DNA of 64,000 nucleotides from Rhynchospora pubera (GCA_028095005.1 CM051459.1:314652513-314716512); one strand, 5' to 3'; positions 12,141-22,922 are shown, counted from the stretch's first letter. The notes: generated from the sequence alone by a model not told the origin. Translations and numbers: made by a program.

Positions 12141-12977
12141 ATGATGTATTGGACCTTATTCCATACCTTATCACTTGATCTATTAGATTGTTTGCTAATT
12201 TTGGTCAATTTAGTGTCAAATTGAAAAACATGTTATTAAATGATGAATTAATATATACCTTCTTTATTGTCATTTTTATGCTGATAATTTATTACTTCCA
12301 ACTTAAATTGGGAGGGGATCAGAAAATATGGCCTTCAACTATTGTTATATTTATCACACGTCCACCAGTTGATGATGAAGCCCGCACAAGGTACGTCTGG
12401 TTTGAAACCCTATATCTCATTTCGTAGATTTTTTTTTTTTGCATTTTTATTCATGTAAATTTTTTGGTCAATAGTGCAAATTATGTTGTCAATTCGTTAC
12501 GGTTCACATTAATTGATATATAATAAATTTTTCCCCAATTAGTATTTGTTCTTAAAAATTGGTCCAAGCCTTATGATTACTTCTTGTGAAATAATAAGAA
12601 CAAATAAGAAAAGGTTCATTATTATTACACTAATGAGATGATGGATTTCTCATAGCATCATGATCGAACAGTATAACAAATGACTATTTGTATGTCCACC
12701 ATAAAACAATATACATATTTTCTTCAAAGATGATTAATTGTGGCAAGTTTTCTTCAAAATAAATAAATAAATTGTGGCAAGTAATTTGTCATAGATGTAG
12801 AAAGATTGAAACAAAGCACCCCCAATCCCCAAATCTTTTCCATCATTTCAGGTTATTACCTGAAGACGACACATCAGGGTTGCCTGAGAGGACGAACAAA
12901 GCTGCCGGTGAATTTGCAAAGGCTTCCATTGCGGTTGCGAAAGAATGCAGCAGTCCCGTCATCGATATCTGGTCTAA

Positions 12978-13121
12978 GGGAGCGTTTGGATCGTTGAAAG
13001 AAAGAAGAAGAAGAAAAAAAATTATAAACAATTCAAACTCTTCACAAAGTTACACACTTCCCAATACTTCTTCCCACTTCTTCTGTTCTTCCCTTCTTCT
13101 CACACCTATCCAAACGCACCC
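12978..13121. mobile_element. Tourist-like MITE inside exon 4 of copy 1
   Basis: A 144-bp MITE with TIRs GGGAGCGTTTGGATCG / CTATCCAAACGCACCC and the TSD TAA at 12975-12977 and 13122-13124. Removing it and one TAA restores the reading WSKMQQVPDW. The core shares the AAACTCTTCACAAAG, ACACTTCCCAATACTTCTTC block with the MITEs at 18291 and 58072. Confidence 0.92.
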
Positions 13122-13175
13122 TAAGATGCAACAAGTGCCAGATTGGGAAAAATCAAACTTAAGGTATGAATACGA

Positions 13176-13340
13176 GGGCGTTTGGATCGCTTAGGAATTT
13201 AGGGAATTTGGAAAATTTCTTATTCCTAGACATAAATTTATTGAGAAGTGTGTAACTTTGTGAAGAGTTTGAATTGTTTATAATAAATTTATGCCTAGGA
13301 ATAGAAAATTTCCCAAATTCCTAGAGCATCCAAACAGCCC
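13176..13340. mobile_element. Tourist-like MITE in intron 4 of copy 1
   Basis: TIRs GGGCGTTTGGATCGCTTAGG and the complement of CTAGAGCATCCAAACAGCCC. The inner repeats ATAAATTTATT and CACTTC/GAAGTG-type core match the 3975 and 24894 copies. No clear 3-bp target duplication remains. Confidence 0.8.
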
Positions 13341-13587
13341 CATGATGTTTATTTATTAGTAACCACTAACCAGAATATAAAATTCCTAACCTCATACAGT
13401 ACAACTATATGATTCCATTTGCAATAACCATATAACAAATTGGTAAATTTTGTGTAGTGATGGGCTGCACTTCGCCGCACTTGGAAACAAAGTATTATTT
13501 GAGGAGATTTTGCAAGATTTGAAAGCTGTAGGCCTGAGCAATGAGACATTACCTGCTGATGCGCCTCCAGTAGAATCTTTGCTTTAG

Positions 13588-14205
13588 ATGCTTATTATTT
13601 GTTATTACTCTGTACACTATATAGTGTATGGTTACTTTATAAGTTATTTTAATTAACTTGACTAGTTTTGATTGTAAATTATAATGAGCAAAAGTTACAT
13701 AAAAACCAATAACCCGACTACATGTGAGATTTGCCGAAATGAGGTCATTTTTTCATGATTGTCAAATTTGATGGGCACACTAACAATTTATAGTTCAGTA
13801 CATAATTTCCCAGAATTCCTATTGGGTATATATGAAATGGGCTGAAATCAAAGGGTAATGATGGACGGATGTTAAACAGAACAAAAATATATTTCATTTG
13901 ACGAAACAGAACGAAAACAAAATAAAAATTTCGTTCTGTTATCGAAACGAAATAGAAACGAAAATATCTGTTTCGCTTCCGTATTACACATTTGACGGGT
14001 CTAGATATGTGTAGAGATATGAGGTCGTGAAGCCCGTTAAGTAAAATACGAAATGACTCATCATGTTGTGAGTAGATGACCGTTATTCGAGCTGACATCT
14101 CAACAACACAACCATAGCGGTATTTTTTTTTTTTTGCTCAGATCATTTAATTTATTATATTCATTAATTTTGAAAAGAATTAGGATAACTATGAACGTTT
14201 TTACA
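13588..14205. other. Intergenic; possible degenerate hAT-like stretch
   Basis: No gene recognised. 13860-13990 has clustered, partly inverted GAACGAAA / TTTCGTTCTGTT motifs (for example GAAACAGAACGAAAAC and TTCGTTCTGTTATCGAAACG). Such subterminal clusters are seen in some hAT-like MITEs, but I find no confident termini. Confidence 0.35.
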
Positions 14206-14210
14206 AACAT

Positions 14211-15642
14211 TGTGATATCCCTGAATTTTAGGACCTGTTTGCAATATATCGAAATCTAAGGTCCTATTTGAAAAATGTCCATGTTTATCCACTTTGAAAA
14301 TATCTCTTTGATCTTATCCACTTTGAGAATATCTATTTGATCTTATCCACATTTTTAGTAGCTAAGTAATCCATATTTATATAAATAATTTCTGATAATT
14401 AATATCTTTATGAATAGGCTCAGTTATTTTTATAAATAGTATTAATATTTTCAGAAATAATAGCTAAGTAATTCCTTTCTGCTTACTTAACCATTAAGTA
14501 ATCTAGAATATTTACCATTTTAGCCATACCTCTACTATAAATAGACCCCAGCCTCATTTCATTTCATTTCGTATATCATTTCTGTTTCTCTCTCTTCCTA
14601 GCAAACTGTGAATACCACCTTGGCTTTGAATAGTCGGCCATTTGGAATTCGAGTTCTACGTCGCAGTTAGAGTCATCCCGATTTGCTTGTGCTATGGATC
14701 GCTCAGTCAGGTAACCGGACTTCTCTATAATTAGTTCCGTATTGCTTGATTTGATTACCGTTTGGCTTTGCTTGCATGTGTATGCCCGTTTGTGGATGTC
14801 TTTTGAGATTTTGTTATTCTTTTGATAGGAACTAGTAAATTTGATTATGAAATATAAATGTGACTTGGAATAACTGAAAATGGATGATGAAAGTGAAACA
14901 GAATGAGACCGAGTAGTTAAGTTGTTTTACCTGGGATTTCTATCATCGGGGGATTGCACCCCAGCTTAATGCCGGTGGTCTCCTTATGATGGCGATTACG
15001 GGCAACACATACTGATCTACTCTGCTATTCAGCCTCTAGGCGGATTAGCGGTCATTTGGTATATATATTCGTTTTGTTTGGACTGGCTGGAACCATTAGG
15101 TGTGTGGAAGCGGACTACCCCACGGAACTCCGCGGTAGTAACCCAGTACTGGTGTATACTAGCCCCACTTAGTGCACGGTGGAGGGCAGGAGCAATTAGG
15201 GTCGAGTGTCTATACACTAGGTATACACTCGTGGGTAGGATCGAATAAGCACAGGTACAGTCAGAAAAGCACAATCTATTATGGTGGACTTGGCGCGGGA
15301 CCTTTTCCCCAGGTCTAAGTAAGGATTGAGACATGTAGGGTGGATTTGGCACGGGAATTATTCCCGCAGGGTTGGAGTTTTGTAAGGTGGATACTCTCGT
15401 ATCATATTATATGCTATTCCTCAAGAAAGTACACCGAATCACATCCAGTCATGTTTAATTTGCTTTAACAACTAATATAGAGAAGCTGCGTCGTTAAATA
15501 ACCGGTTACTGAGCTTTGTAGCTGACATCCGTTTTGTTTTTTTTCTGCTTGCGACGTAGGTTGACGGACCGTCGGATGGATGCAGAAGATACCGTCCCAC
15601 CGTCTCGCCCCGTGTGTTGGTGTATCGGCGCGGGGTGTGACA
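14211..15642 (+). mobile_element. Solo LTR, 1432 bp
   Basis: Starts TGTGATATCCC and ends GGGGTGTGACA (short inverted ends TGT...ACA) and is flanked by the 5-bp direct repeat AACAT at 14206-14210 and 15643-15647. A TATAAATA box at about 14536-14543 followed by a CATTTCATTTC tract fits an LTR promoter and start site. The terminus is typical of plant Ty3/gypsy LTRs. There is no second LTR or internal domain nearby, so recombination between LTRs has removed the body. The open frames inside are chance. Confidence 0.9.
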
Positions 15643-15647
15643 AACAT

Positions 15648-16001
15648 CGTGTAAAAACGACACTCTGTTGAACTCACCATCAAGGTGCACAAATGACCTT
15701 GGCATATATAGGATAACTACTCTATTTGACCCAACACATGGGAAGTTTGGTGATTTGTTGTTGGATGATTAGCTTGTTTCAATTTAGTTCTAATATTTTA
15801 TTAGAATAAAAATAAGAATTCGAATAAACTATTTGGCTTGTTTTAAAATTTGTTTGGCGATCTCTAAAACTAGTAATTTCAAATAAGATTTTATTCCAAA
15901 AATTTCAAATATCCCCCAAGTGTTTAACTATATTATTATTGGATGCAATTCCAATGGCTAGTATCGGATTTTAAAAAACTGATACTATCTTGGACTCCGT
16001 T
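15648..16001. other. Intergenic, nothing recognised
   Basis: AT-rich DNA between the solo LTR and the next MITE. I see no coding or RNA signature. Confidence 0.5.
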
Positions 16002-16126
16002 TGAATAAGGTGTGGAAAAGAAGAGAATAAGAAAATAAATTTATTATAAACAATCTAAACTCTTCACAAAATTACACACTTCCTAATACTTCTTCCCTTC
16101 TTCCCACACTTTATCCAAACGAAGCC
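16002..16126. mobile_element. Tourist-like MITE, diverged
   Basis: Ends GGACTCCGTTTGAATAAG and CTTTATCCAAACGAAGCC are imperfect inverted repeats. The core has AAACAATCTAAACTCTTC and ACACTTCCTAATACTTCTTC as in sister copies. The target duplication is not clear. Confidence 0.7.
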
Positions 16127-16301
16127 TTGTATCTATTTTTCAAAACCTGAAACTAGCTTGCGTCGGATTTTCAAAAATCGATATCGGCTTTTGGAAAACC
16201 GACATTGTGATACCATTAAAAAAATTCATTTTTTTTTTGAAATTCACAATTATTTTAATATTATTTTTAATTTTTTCGGGAGTAGAGCTCTAAGCTCCCA
16301 C

Positions 16302-16366
16302 GAAAGAGTACCTAATAGTCTAATACCAAACACAAAAGAGTACCTAATAGTCTAATACCAAACACA
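16302..16366. repeat. 32-bp tandem duplication
   Basis: AAAGAGTACCTAATAGTCTA followed by ATACCAAACACA occurs twice back to back. No gene context. Confidence 0.85.
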
Positions 16367-16461
16367 TACACGGCCCAAAGAGAGGAAGGAACAAGGCCCC
16401 GGTAGGAAGGAGCCCTACCTGTCAGTACGGTTAGTGCCTTCGGGGATCATCCAAATCCAAT

Positions 16462-16884
16462 GGCTCCGTTTGGATGGTTAAAGAATAAGAAAGGAATAAA
16501 AAATTAGAAAAAAAAATATTGAGAAGTGTATAACTTTGGAAAGAGTGGGAAGATGTTATTCTAGGAATAAGAAATGTTGTTTGGATGGTGTGTTAGAAAT
16601 AAGCAAATTGATATTAATTTAAATAAATTATTAAAAATTATTATTTTAATATTAAATAAAGTACTAATTAAAGAGCACATAAAATTTCATTTAGTTATTA
16701 GTATTTAGCTAATTTTGTTGAAATTATGTATATATAATTGTAGGAAGATGTTATTACTAGAAAAAAAACTATTCCTAGACAGAAAATATTCTTCTTCTTA
16801 TTCCTAACTTGTTTGGATGCTTAGAAAGAAAATATTCTTAGAAATAAGTTATTCTTCTTATTCTTTTCCCATCCAAACGGAGCC
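16462..16884. mobile_element. Large Tourist-like MITE (or nested pair)
   Basis: TIRs GGCTCCGTTTGGATGG / CCATCCAAACGGAGCC and TSD AAT (16459-16461, 16885-16887). At 423 bp it is over twice the length of its relatives, and a second GTTTGGATGGTGTG appears inside near 16580, so one element may have inserted into another. Confidence 0.85.
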
Positions 16885-17473
16885 AATAAGAGTCGAGCTC
16901 GATTTGCAACCATTTAGGATCCGACTAGCTAGATGATCAAGGGTTTTTTCTTTTTGCACAAAAGACTATTGACTAATTTTTTTTACACATCTTTACAACA
17001 AAGGCCCTATTAATAACCGATAACCGTATTATCTTTGTAAGTCCCTAATATATTTCAAAGGGAGTTTACGAAACAATCTTGACAACCGATTCTTTTTACG
17101 AATCTGCATTTTGTTTTTAAACCGATACCAGAACGGTACAGAACCTAGTATCGGCTTGGCAAAAAGTACACATGGGTTGGTAACATCACATAACCACAAT
17201 CAAGCAATAATGAACAAACACGTCCCAAATTACTTTTGAGATGGCAAGTTGGCAACTATACTCTAATACCCACAACGGTCCAACTATTAACACAACCCAA
17301 ATTATACCGCTACAAGGCTTAATTGAGCACATAATTTACCCAACAGACCAAGGAAATCCAATAGAATAGGAATGCAAAAAAAGAAAGAGAAAGGCCACAA
17401 CCTCGCCTTGCGTAGCCAACCACTCTTTCGGCTTGCTTTCGTAGCTCAATCACTCTCTCCGCTTGTTTTCTAT
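16885..17473. other. Intergenic, nothing recognised
   Basis: Holds poly-T/A tracts and a fragment resembling the CGATATCGGCTTTTGGAAAACC text near 16180. No gene signature. Confidence 0.4.
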
Positions 17474-17632
17474 GGCTCCCTTCGGATGGTGTGGGAATAA
17501 GAAAAATAAGAGAAAAAGTAAGAAAGAAGTATTGGAAAGTGTGTAAATTTGTAAAGAGTTTGAATTGTTTATAATAAATTTACTCTTTTATTTTCTTATT
17601 CCTTAATTCCTAAAGCTCATCCAAACGGGACC
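17474..17632. mobile_element. Tourist-like MITE just upstream of copy 2 ATG
   Basis: TIRs GGCTCCCTTCGGATGG / CATCCAAACGGGACC with TSD TAT (17471-17473, 17633-17635). It ends 16 bases before the ATG of the esterase copy 2, so it displaced or replaced that gene's leader. Confidence 0.85.
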
Positions 17633-17897
17633 TATATTTTCTAGCAACATGAGACCAAAATTGGTACTCTTTGGTGACTCCATTACAGAGGAATCCTTTG
17701 ATGAAGGTGGCTGGAGGGCTTCTCTCGCCAACCACTTCACTCGGCGGGTGACTCTAATTTCCCTATGCATCCCTTTCTTTTTTCTTTTTAGTAAATTCAC
17801 TCGAGTCATATATGCATTTTCTTTGCTGTTATATAGGCAGATGTAATTCTGAGAGGATATGACGGATACACAACTAGATTTGCATTAAAAATTATCA

Positions 17898-18032
17898 GGG
17901 CTCTGTTTGGATGGTGCTAGAAATAAAAAATAGTCTCTTTCTAGACGTAAATTTATTCCTAACTATCTAAATTCTTCACAACGTTACACACTTTTCAATA
18001 TTATTTCTCTTATTCGTGAGCAATCCAAACGG
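17898..18032. mobile_element. MITE in exon 2 of copy 2
   Basis: Starts GGGCTCTGTTTGGATGG and ends CAATCCAAACGG, with the family core (ATTCTTCACAACGTTACACAC). The right TIR is shortened and flanking coding bases are missing, so it has been imprecisely altered. No clear target duplication. Confidence 0.75.
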
Positions 18033-18290
18033 ATGGAGGTGATGAAAAGTCTCTTGTTGCGACTGTGACGGTGCTTTTCGGAGCAAATGATGCGGCATTG
18101 CCATATCGGCGTTATGGGTTTTTGCATGTGCCACTAGCTGAGTATCAGCAAAATCTCAAATCCATCTATTGCATGTATCAAGGTAGTACGGGCACCGAAA
18201 TGGTTGTTGGTTTCTTAACATGCAGAAATTTCTGATTTACCAGTACCATTACTTTTCAATTGATGAGTTGTGGCAACTGAGATTCCTATA

Positions 18291-18447
18291 GGGTGCGTTT
18301 GGATGAGAGAAGAAGAAGAGGAAGAAGGAAGATGGGAAGAAAAAAAATTATAAACAATCCAAATTCTTCACAAAATTACACACTTCCCAATACTTCTTTC
18401 CACTTTTTTTCTTCTTCTCTTCTTCCCACACCTATCCAAATGCACCC
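18291..18447. mobile_element. Tourist-like MITE in intron 2 of copy 2
   Basis: 157 bp, TIRs GGGTGCGTTTGGATGAGAGA / CTATCCAAATGCACCC, TSD ATA (18288-18290, 18448-18450). The core is the same as at 12978 and 58072. Its position corresponds almost exactly to the different MITE at 11459-11679 in copy 1. Confidence 0.88.
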
Positions 18448-18530
18448 ATACATAATGTTGTTTGGATTGATTCAATATGCTCTCGACAAGTCAATCAATT
18501 TTAATTATGATCTGACAGTTTCCATGATTC

Positions 18531-19159
18531 CTGTATTATTATGTGACAAGATCATGTGTGCCGTCGTACTTTTATGAGCACGGGTATAATATTTTTTGGT
18601 CTTTGAAATTTTATTTTTGGTTCAAGCAAGTTCAAGATTTCATAGCAGGTCAAAAATTCCTTAAACACTCTAACTCGATTCGATCAAGTCCTCTATTTTT
18701 CCCAGTAGTTAAGAATACAATATATGTTTTTTTTTTTAGATCTGTTATGAATACAGTGTAACTCTGTCTCCCAAGTTCTTACATAAAAAAAATAAGAGAA
18801 GAGAGGATGAGGAGCACACATTTAATAGATATTAAAAGCAAGATTAACGGAGGTGTTTAATTAAAAAATCGAGATAAAGAGCTTCTAAGGTTGTTTGAAT
18901 TTTAAAACAAAAGTTTAAGAGTTTGTTTGACATGAAAACAACATTTTAGGCATAAATCTTACTTCCCAGTTAATATTATGATTAATGACATACCATCGTT
19001 TCTTTATTATTATTATTATTATTATTAGCTTTTACAGGTGCTCCGTATTGGTAAATGATTTCTTATTAAAAATAAAAATACAAATGATATATTTAGATTG
19101 TCATTACATAAAATATTTGTAGTTGTCAAAGTACCAATAAATTTATTTCGTTTCCAGTA
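18531..19159. other. Intergenic, nothing recognised
   Basis: Follows the broken end of esterase copy 2. It contains an ATT microsatellite near 19008-19026 and no recognisable gene. Confidence 0.4.
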
Positions 19160-19164
19160 ATATC

Positions 19165-19314
19165 GTTCATTTCTTGGAAATTTTCCTATTCCTAGACATA
19201 AATTTATTATAAACAATCCAAACTTTTCACAAAGTTACACACTTCCCAATAAATTTATGCTTAGGAATTGAAAATTCTCCAAATTTCTCAAATTCCTAAG
19301 CGATCCAAATGTTC
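19165..19314. mobile_element. Tourist-like MITE, left end degraded
   Basis: The right end GCGATCCAAATGTTCC and the core (ATAAACAATCCAAACTTTTC, ACACTTCCCAATAAATTTAT) match the 3975/24894 subfamily. The left TIR is decayed (CTTGGAAATTTTCC remains). Confidence 0.65.
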
Positions 19315-19609
19315 CTAATGAATTTGAAACTAGAGTACAACAGAAAAATAAATGCAAATTTATTTCTGAATAAAATATTGTTTACTTTTATCGTTGGTAC
19401 CCTATTAAAGAAGGATTTGAGCCCTATAATAACAATAGAATATAAACATAACAAGCCACTGCCCACTGATATATTTTTTTTTAATTCTGCAACACAATGG
19501 TCACACAGAACGATGAAGCAGAAATACAAGACTCCTTTTCTCAGGTATTGATTTTCCTAGTCAAATACTTAACATTGTCATTACTTATTACACACCTCAA
19601 CGCGACTAC

Positions 19610-19631
19610 CTCTCTCTCTCTCTCTCTCTCT
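19610..19631. promoter_or_regulatory. CT-repeat in the esterase leader
   Basis: An uninterrupted pyrimidine CT tract ends 17 bases before the ATG at 19649. CT/GA tracts are common in plant 5' UTRs and core promoters. A role here is inferred from position only. Confidence 0.5.
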
Positions 19632-19648
19632 TAACAAACATTTGCAAA

Positions 19649-21394
19649 ATGAGACCAAAGCTGGTGCTTTTCGGAGACTCCATCACTGAAGAATCCTTTG
19701 GCGAAGGCGGCTGGGGTGCTTCTCTTGCACACCTCTTTGCTCGCAAGGTAAATAAAACAAACCAAATCACCACATATTATTATCAATTCAATCCCCATTT
19801 GTCACCATTCTCAATTTCCTCTTCTCTGATCAGGCGGATGTGATTCTCAGAGGATACAGCGGCTACAACACGCGATGGGCTCTCAAGATCCTCGACAAAA
19901 CAATGAACGGGATCGGAGGAGATTCGGATGCGCCGGTGGCTGTGACGGTGTTTTTTGGGGCCAATGATGCGTCGTTGCCGGATCAGAAGAGTGGATTCCA
20001 GCATGTGCCATTGGTTGAGTACAAGGAGAATCTCCGATCCATTCATGCCTACTTCAAGGTAATTAATTTGATGTGTTATAAATTTAATTTACTCTTTTAA
20101 GTTTATTTACAGTACTGCCATGTGCGTTTCACATGGATGTGAGGGAAACGACAGGGCAGGTTGGTTGGAGCTGGTGAGACTTGTCACCAAATCTGTTTAA
20201 TATTCTTTTTGGATGTTGGCATTATCTAAACTTAATCTGGAAATTGAATTTATTTATCTGAATCAGGACAAAAAATCAACTTACAGCCCATTTTATTCCA
20301 TTCTACTTGTGTAAATTTATCAATTGACTGTAACCTGACCCGAACTGAACCTGGTTCGACTCCCACTTGGATAAATTGTAACCTGTCTATTATCATGCAC
20401 AAGTCCTCAAATTTGAACAAAAACTGATTTAATCATTTGATTGGATATTTGTGTTAATATTTAGTTTATTTTTGTGTGGAGATCAGAAGAAATGGCCGTC
20501 AACAACTGTGATATTCATTGCACCGCCGCCAATTGACGAGGAAGGGAGAATCAAGTAAGTTCTGCTTAAAAGCTTTTATAACAGTATGAATTAGAGTCAT
20601 TTTCAGTCATATAATAAAACTATCAATGAGCTGTAGTTTGAACTCGGAGGGATGCCTTAAAATGCTCTGGATTTAGTTTAAAATTTTCCTTGTTTACTTT
20701 ATAAATTTCATGGTTTATTTTTGTAAGGCATGGAATCACGCTTTTTTTAAAAGAAAATTTTCCTCTAAAATGTGATAGTACCCCCATTTACTAAATAATG
20801 AGTTTAATCAAAGCCTTCTTTATGATTGGCAAAGAATATCGGGCCTGGTGCCATCCTGTTATAGGCCTCCTTTTACATTTTTTTTTCAAATGTACAAGCC
20901 CATTTTATATACTGCAATAATTATACTTCCTGCACTGAAATCTATTATGTTTCCTAAATGGTAGATATCTTTGTGGTGATGACCCATCGGGGCAGGCTGA
21001 GAGGACAAACGAAGCTGCTGGGGAATTTGCAAAAGGATGCATAACTGTTGCTAAGGAACTCAACATTCCCGTCATCGACACATGGTCAAGGATGCAGGAG
21101 ATTCCAGATTGGCGAAAATCTACCTTAAGGTACTAATTAATCTAATATCTTCTGTTGTAATTCATTGTCAGACAGAAACTTTGTACACTTCACTGGTAAA
21201 TTTTACATGTTATGTCTTATGTGGTCTGATTTAGGGATGGATTGCACTTCACCCCACTAGGAAACAAAGTATTGTTTGATGAAGTTGTGAAGACGTTGAA
21301 AGATCTAGGCCTGAGTGATGAGAAACTAGCTACTGATCAGCCTTACTATAATGAAGTCGACTACAACGATCCCTCTAAAACTTTCGGCAATTAA
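19649..21394 (+). CDS. GDSL/SGNH esterase (CPRD49/IAH1-like), intact
   Basis: Five exons with GT-AG borders: 19649-19747, 19834-20058, 20487-20554, 20965-21129 and 21235-21394 (717 nt, 238 aa). The protein starts MRPKLVLFGDSITEESFGEG, so Ser11 in GDSI is the expected nucleophile. Gly43 lies in GYNTRW, Asn77 in FFGANDA, and Asp187 and His190 in DGLH complete the SGNH set. Later blocks are STTVIFIAPPPIDEEGR, QAERTNEAAGEFAKG and PVIDTWSRMQEIPDW. Length and motifs match the plant isoamyl-acetate-hydrolysing-esterase-like subgroup (for example Arabidopsis At5g45920), whose natural substrate is not settled. No signal peptide is seen, so it is probably cytosolic. Two broken paralogues lie directly upstream. 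Confidence 0.95.
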
Positions 21395-21727
21395 AGCACA
21401 CTTAATGTCATTCAATATTCATTTCCTTCCCATATTAGACATTTGGTTTTTATTTTGTTCAAATTAGAACACAAGATGACAAGAATAAGGTGATAGACAG
21501 ATTGGGCAGGTCATTGTCTTCATTCTGTTTTCATTACATTTATTTGTACGCTATGTTAGTTTAATTGATCCCCTTTTAAAGAACATTCGGTGCAATCGAG
21601 ATCTAGTCTTAGCAATGTCCTTTGTTCTACACTAGAATTTGTATAATCTAAATCTCAAGGCACGTAGGCAGACTGATGAAATGCCATTTTAAAAAGTTTT
21701 GTAATAATTACTCATATTATATGGGAA

Positions 21728-21833
21728 CATATCAAAATAAATACCAAAAAAATTAAAAAAATGTAAAATTTGGTCTCCATTGGTATTTCAATATGGTGAT
21801 CAATTTGAACGGTTTGGATCGACCGGTTGAATT
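21728..21833. mobile_element. Fragment of a long-inverted-repeat element
   Basis: Text such as ATGTAAAATTTGGTCTCC, TATTTCAATATGGTGATC and GGTTTGGATCGACCGG matches the right arm of the element at 22541-22922. Only one arm is present. Confidence 0.65.
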
Positions 21834-22046
21834 TTGTTTCAACAGGTTTTCGGTTCAAACGCGTATGTGTCTGATACTACTACTATTGCTTTTGTTTTGA
21901 GTTATCTATGCGGCTAACAAACTTAATTTTTGTGACTCGAACATAATATTTATTTATTATGTCCGTTTGCAAATATCTATTGTTATTTTTTCCGGTTTTT
22001 TATTTTTTATTTTTTTGGGGAAACATGATAAGGCATTTTTACAAAA

Positions 22047-22056
<10 letters not shown>

Positions 22057-22116
<60 letters not shown>
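22057..22116. repeat. TA and GA microsatellites
   Basis: A (TA)n run passes directly into a (GA)n run at the left edge of the foldback element. A second TA run lies at its right edge (about 22517-22537). Confidence 0.9.
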
Positions 22117-22119
<3 letters not shown>

Positions 22120-22517
22120 AAGGATTCAATCAAAGCGCTTTGACCGGAGTTCCGGTTAAAACCCGTCAGTTCTCAATTTTGAAAGTTCAAATGACCGATC
22201 CGAACCGTCAAATATGATCTCCATATTGACATCTCCTTGCCGACCAAAATTTTCATTTTTTTGAAATTTTTAAGTATTTTTTTCGGATTTTCAAAAACAA
22301 CAATTTTTGTAGGGTTCAGAACAAATTAGATTAACGATTTTTGAAAATCCGAAAAAATACTTAAAAATTTTAAAAAAATGAAAATTTTGATCGGTAAGGA
22401 GATTTCAATATGGAGATCATATTTGACGGTTTGGATCGGTCATTTGAACTTTCAAAATTGAGATTTGACGGAGTTTAACCGGGACTCCGGTCAAAGCGCT
22501 TTGATTGAAGGCTTTCT
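22117..22517. mobile_element. Foldback element, near-complete palindrome
   Basis: Ends AGAAAGGATTCAATCAAAGC and the complement of GCTTTGATTGAAGGCTTTCT. The arms run almost to the centre (CAAAGCGCTTTGACCGGAG, GGTTTGGATCGGTCATTTGA, CCGAAAAAATACTTAAAAAT), leaving a short spacer around TAGGGTTCAGAACAAATTAG. No coding capacity. The internal text is related to the Mutator-like MITE at 11799, so the same superfamily is likely, but no 9-bp duplication is visible in the TA-rich flanks. Confidence 0.85.
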
Positions 22518-22540
22518 ATATATATATATATATATATAAT

Positions 22541-22922
22541 GGCTAATGTGCCATAGATGGTACAGAGGATCCCGTGCCATAGAGTCATTTTTTGAGATCC
22601 AAAATCCAAATGCTCAATCCGAACTGTTCAAGTTATTCATCGCATTAAAATACCCTTGGAGACCAAATTTTACATTTTTTCAAATTTTTTTGCTATTTAT
22701 TATGATATTTTAAAAAACGTTATAATTAGAGTATTTCAGACCCTCCAATTTGAATACATCAAAATAAATACAAAAAAATTAAAAAAATGTAAAATTTGGT
22801 CTCCAATCGTATTTCAATATGCTGATCAATTTAAACTGTTTGGATTGACCGATTGAATTTCGGATCTTAAAAAAATATCTCAAAAAGACATCTATGGCAT
22901 TGCCATCTATAGCACTTTAGCC
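22541..22922. mobile_element. Long-TIR MITE (Mutator-like family by similarity)
   Basis: Ends GGCTAATGTGCCATAGATGG and the complement of CCATCTATAGCACTTTAGCC. The arms contain CTTGGAGACCAAATTTTACA and its inverted counterpart. Internal text is shared with 11799-12140 and 21728-21833. No clear target duplication. Confidence 0.8.

Larger units (their letters stand above)
10891..13587 (+). pseudogene. GDSL/SGNH esterase pseudogene, copy 1 (3' half)
   Basis: This copy begins with the last bases of exon 2 and the donor (CAAGgtagta) directly at the satellite edge, so exons 1 and 2 are gone. Exon 3 is 12323-12390 (WPSTIVIFITRPPVDDEA). Exon 4 runs from 12852 (SGLPERTNKAAGEFAKA ... VPDW) and is interrupted after WSK by a MITE at 12978-13121. 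Exon 5 is 13458-13587 and keeps the Asp-x-x-His motif (DGLHF, then LGNKVLFEE). Intron 2 holds a LINE fragment, a MITE and a Mutator-like MITE; intron 4 holds another MITE. Exon borders match the intact gene at 19649-21394. The retained exons other than exon 4 have open frames, so decay is mainly by truncation and insertion. Confidence 0.92.
17649..18530 (+). pseudogene. GDSL/SGNH esterase pseudogene, copy 2 (5' half)
   Basis: Exon 1 (17649-17747) encodes MRPKLVLFGDSITEESFDEG with the nucleophile motif GDSI and a normal donor. Exon 2 starts at 17837 after an AG (ADVILRGYDGYTTRFALKII). It is cut by a MITE at 17898-18032 with loss of about 15 bp, then resumes (TVTVLFGANDAALP, FLHVPLAEYQQNLKSIY) to 18182, where CAAG meets gtagta. 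Intron 2 contains a further MITE. Similarity to copy 1 stops near 18530 and exons 3-5 are missing. Copies 1 and 2 share intron 2 text not present in the intact gene, so they are closer to each other than to it. Confidence 0.92.

Noticed and set aside
15029..15705. Minus-strand open frames of 75-107 codons
   Set aside because: They lie wholly inside the solo LTR and do not resemble a protein family.
21959..22159. A 66-codon frame with an IYIYIY run
   Set aside because: It is the translation of the TA and GA microsatellites.
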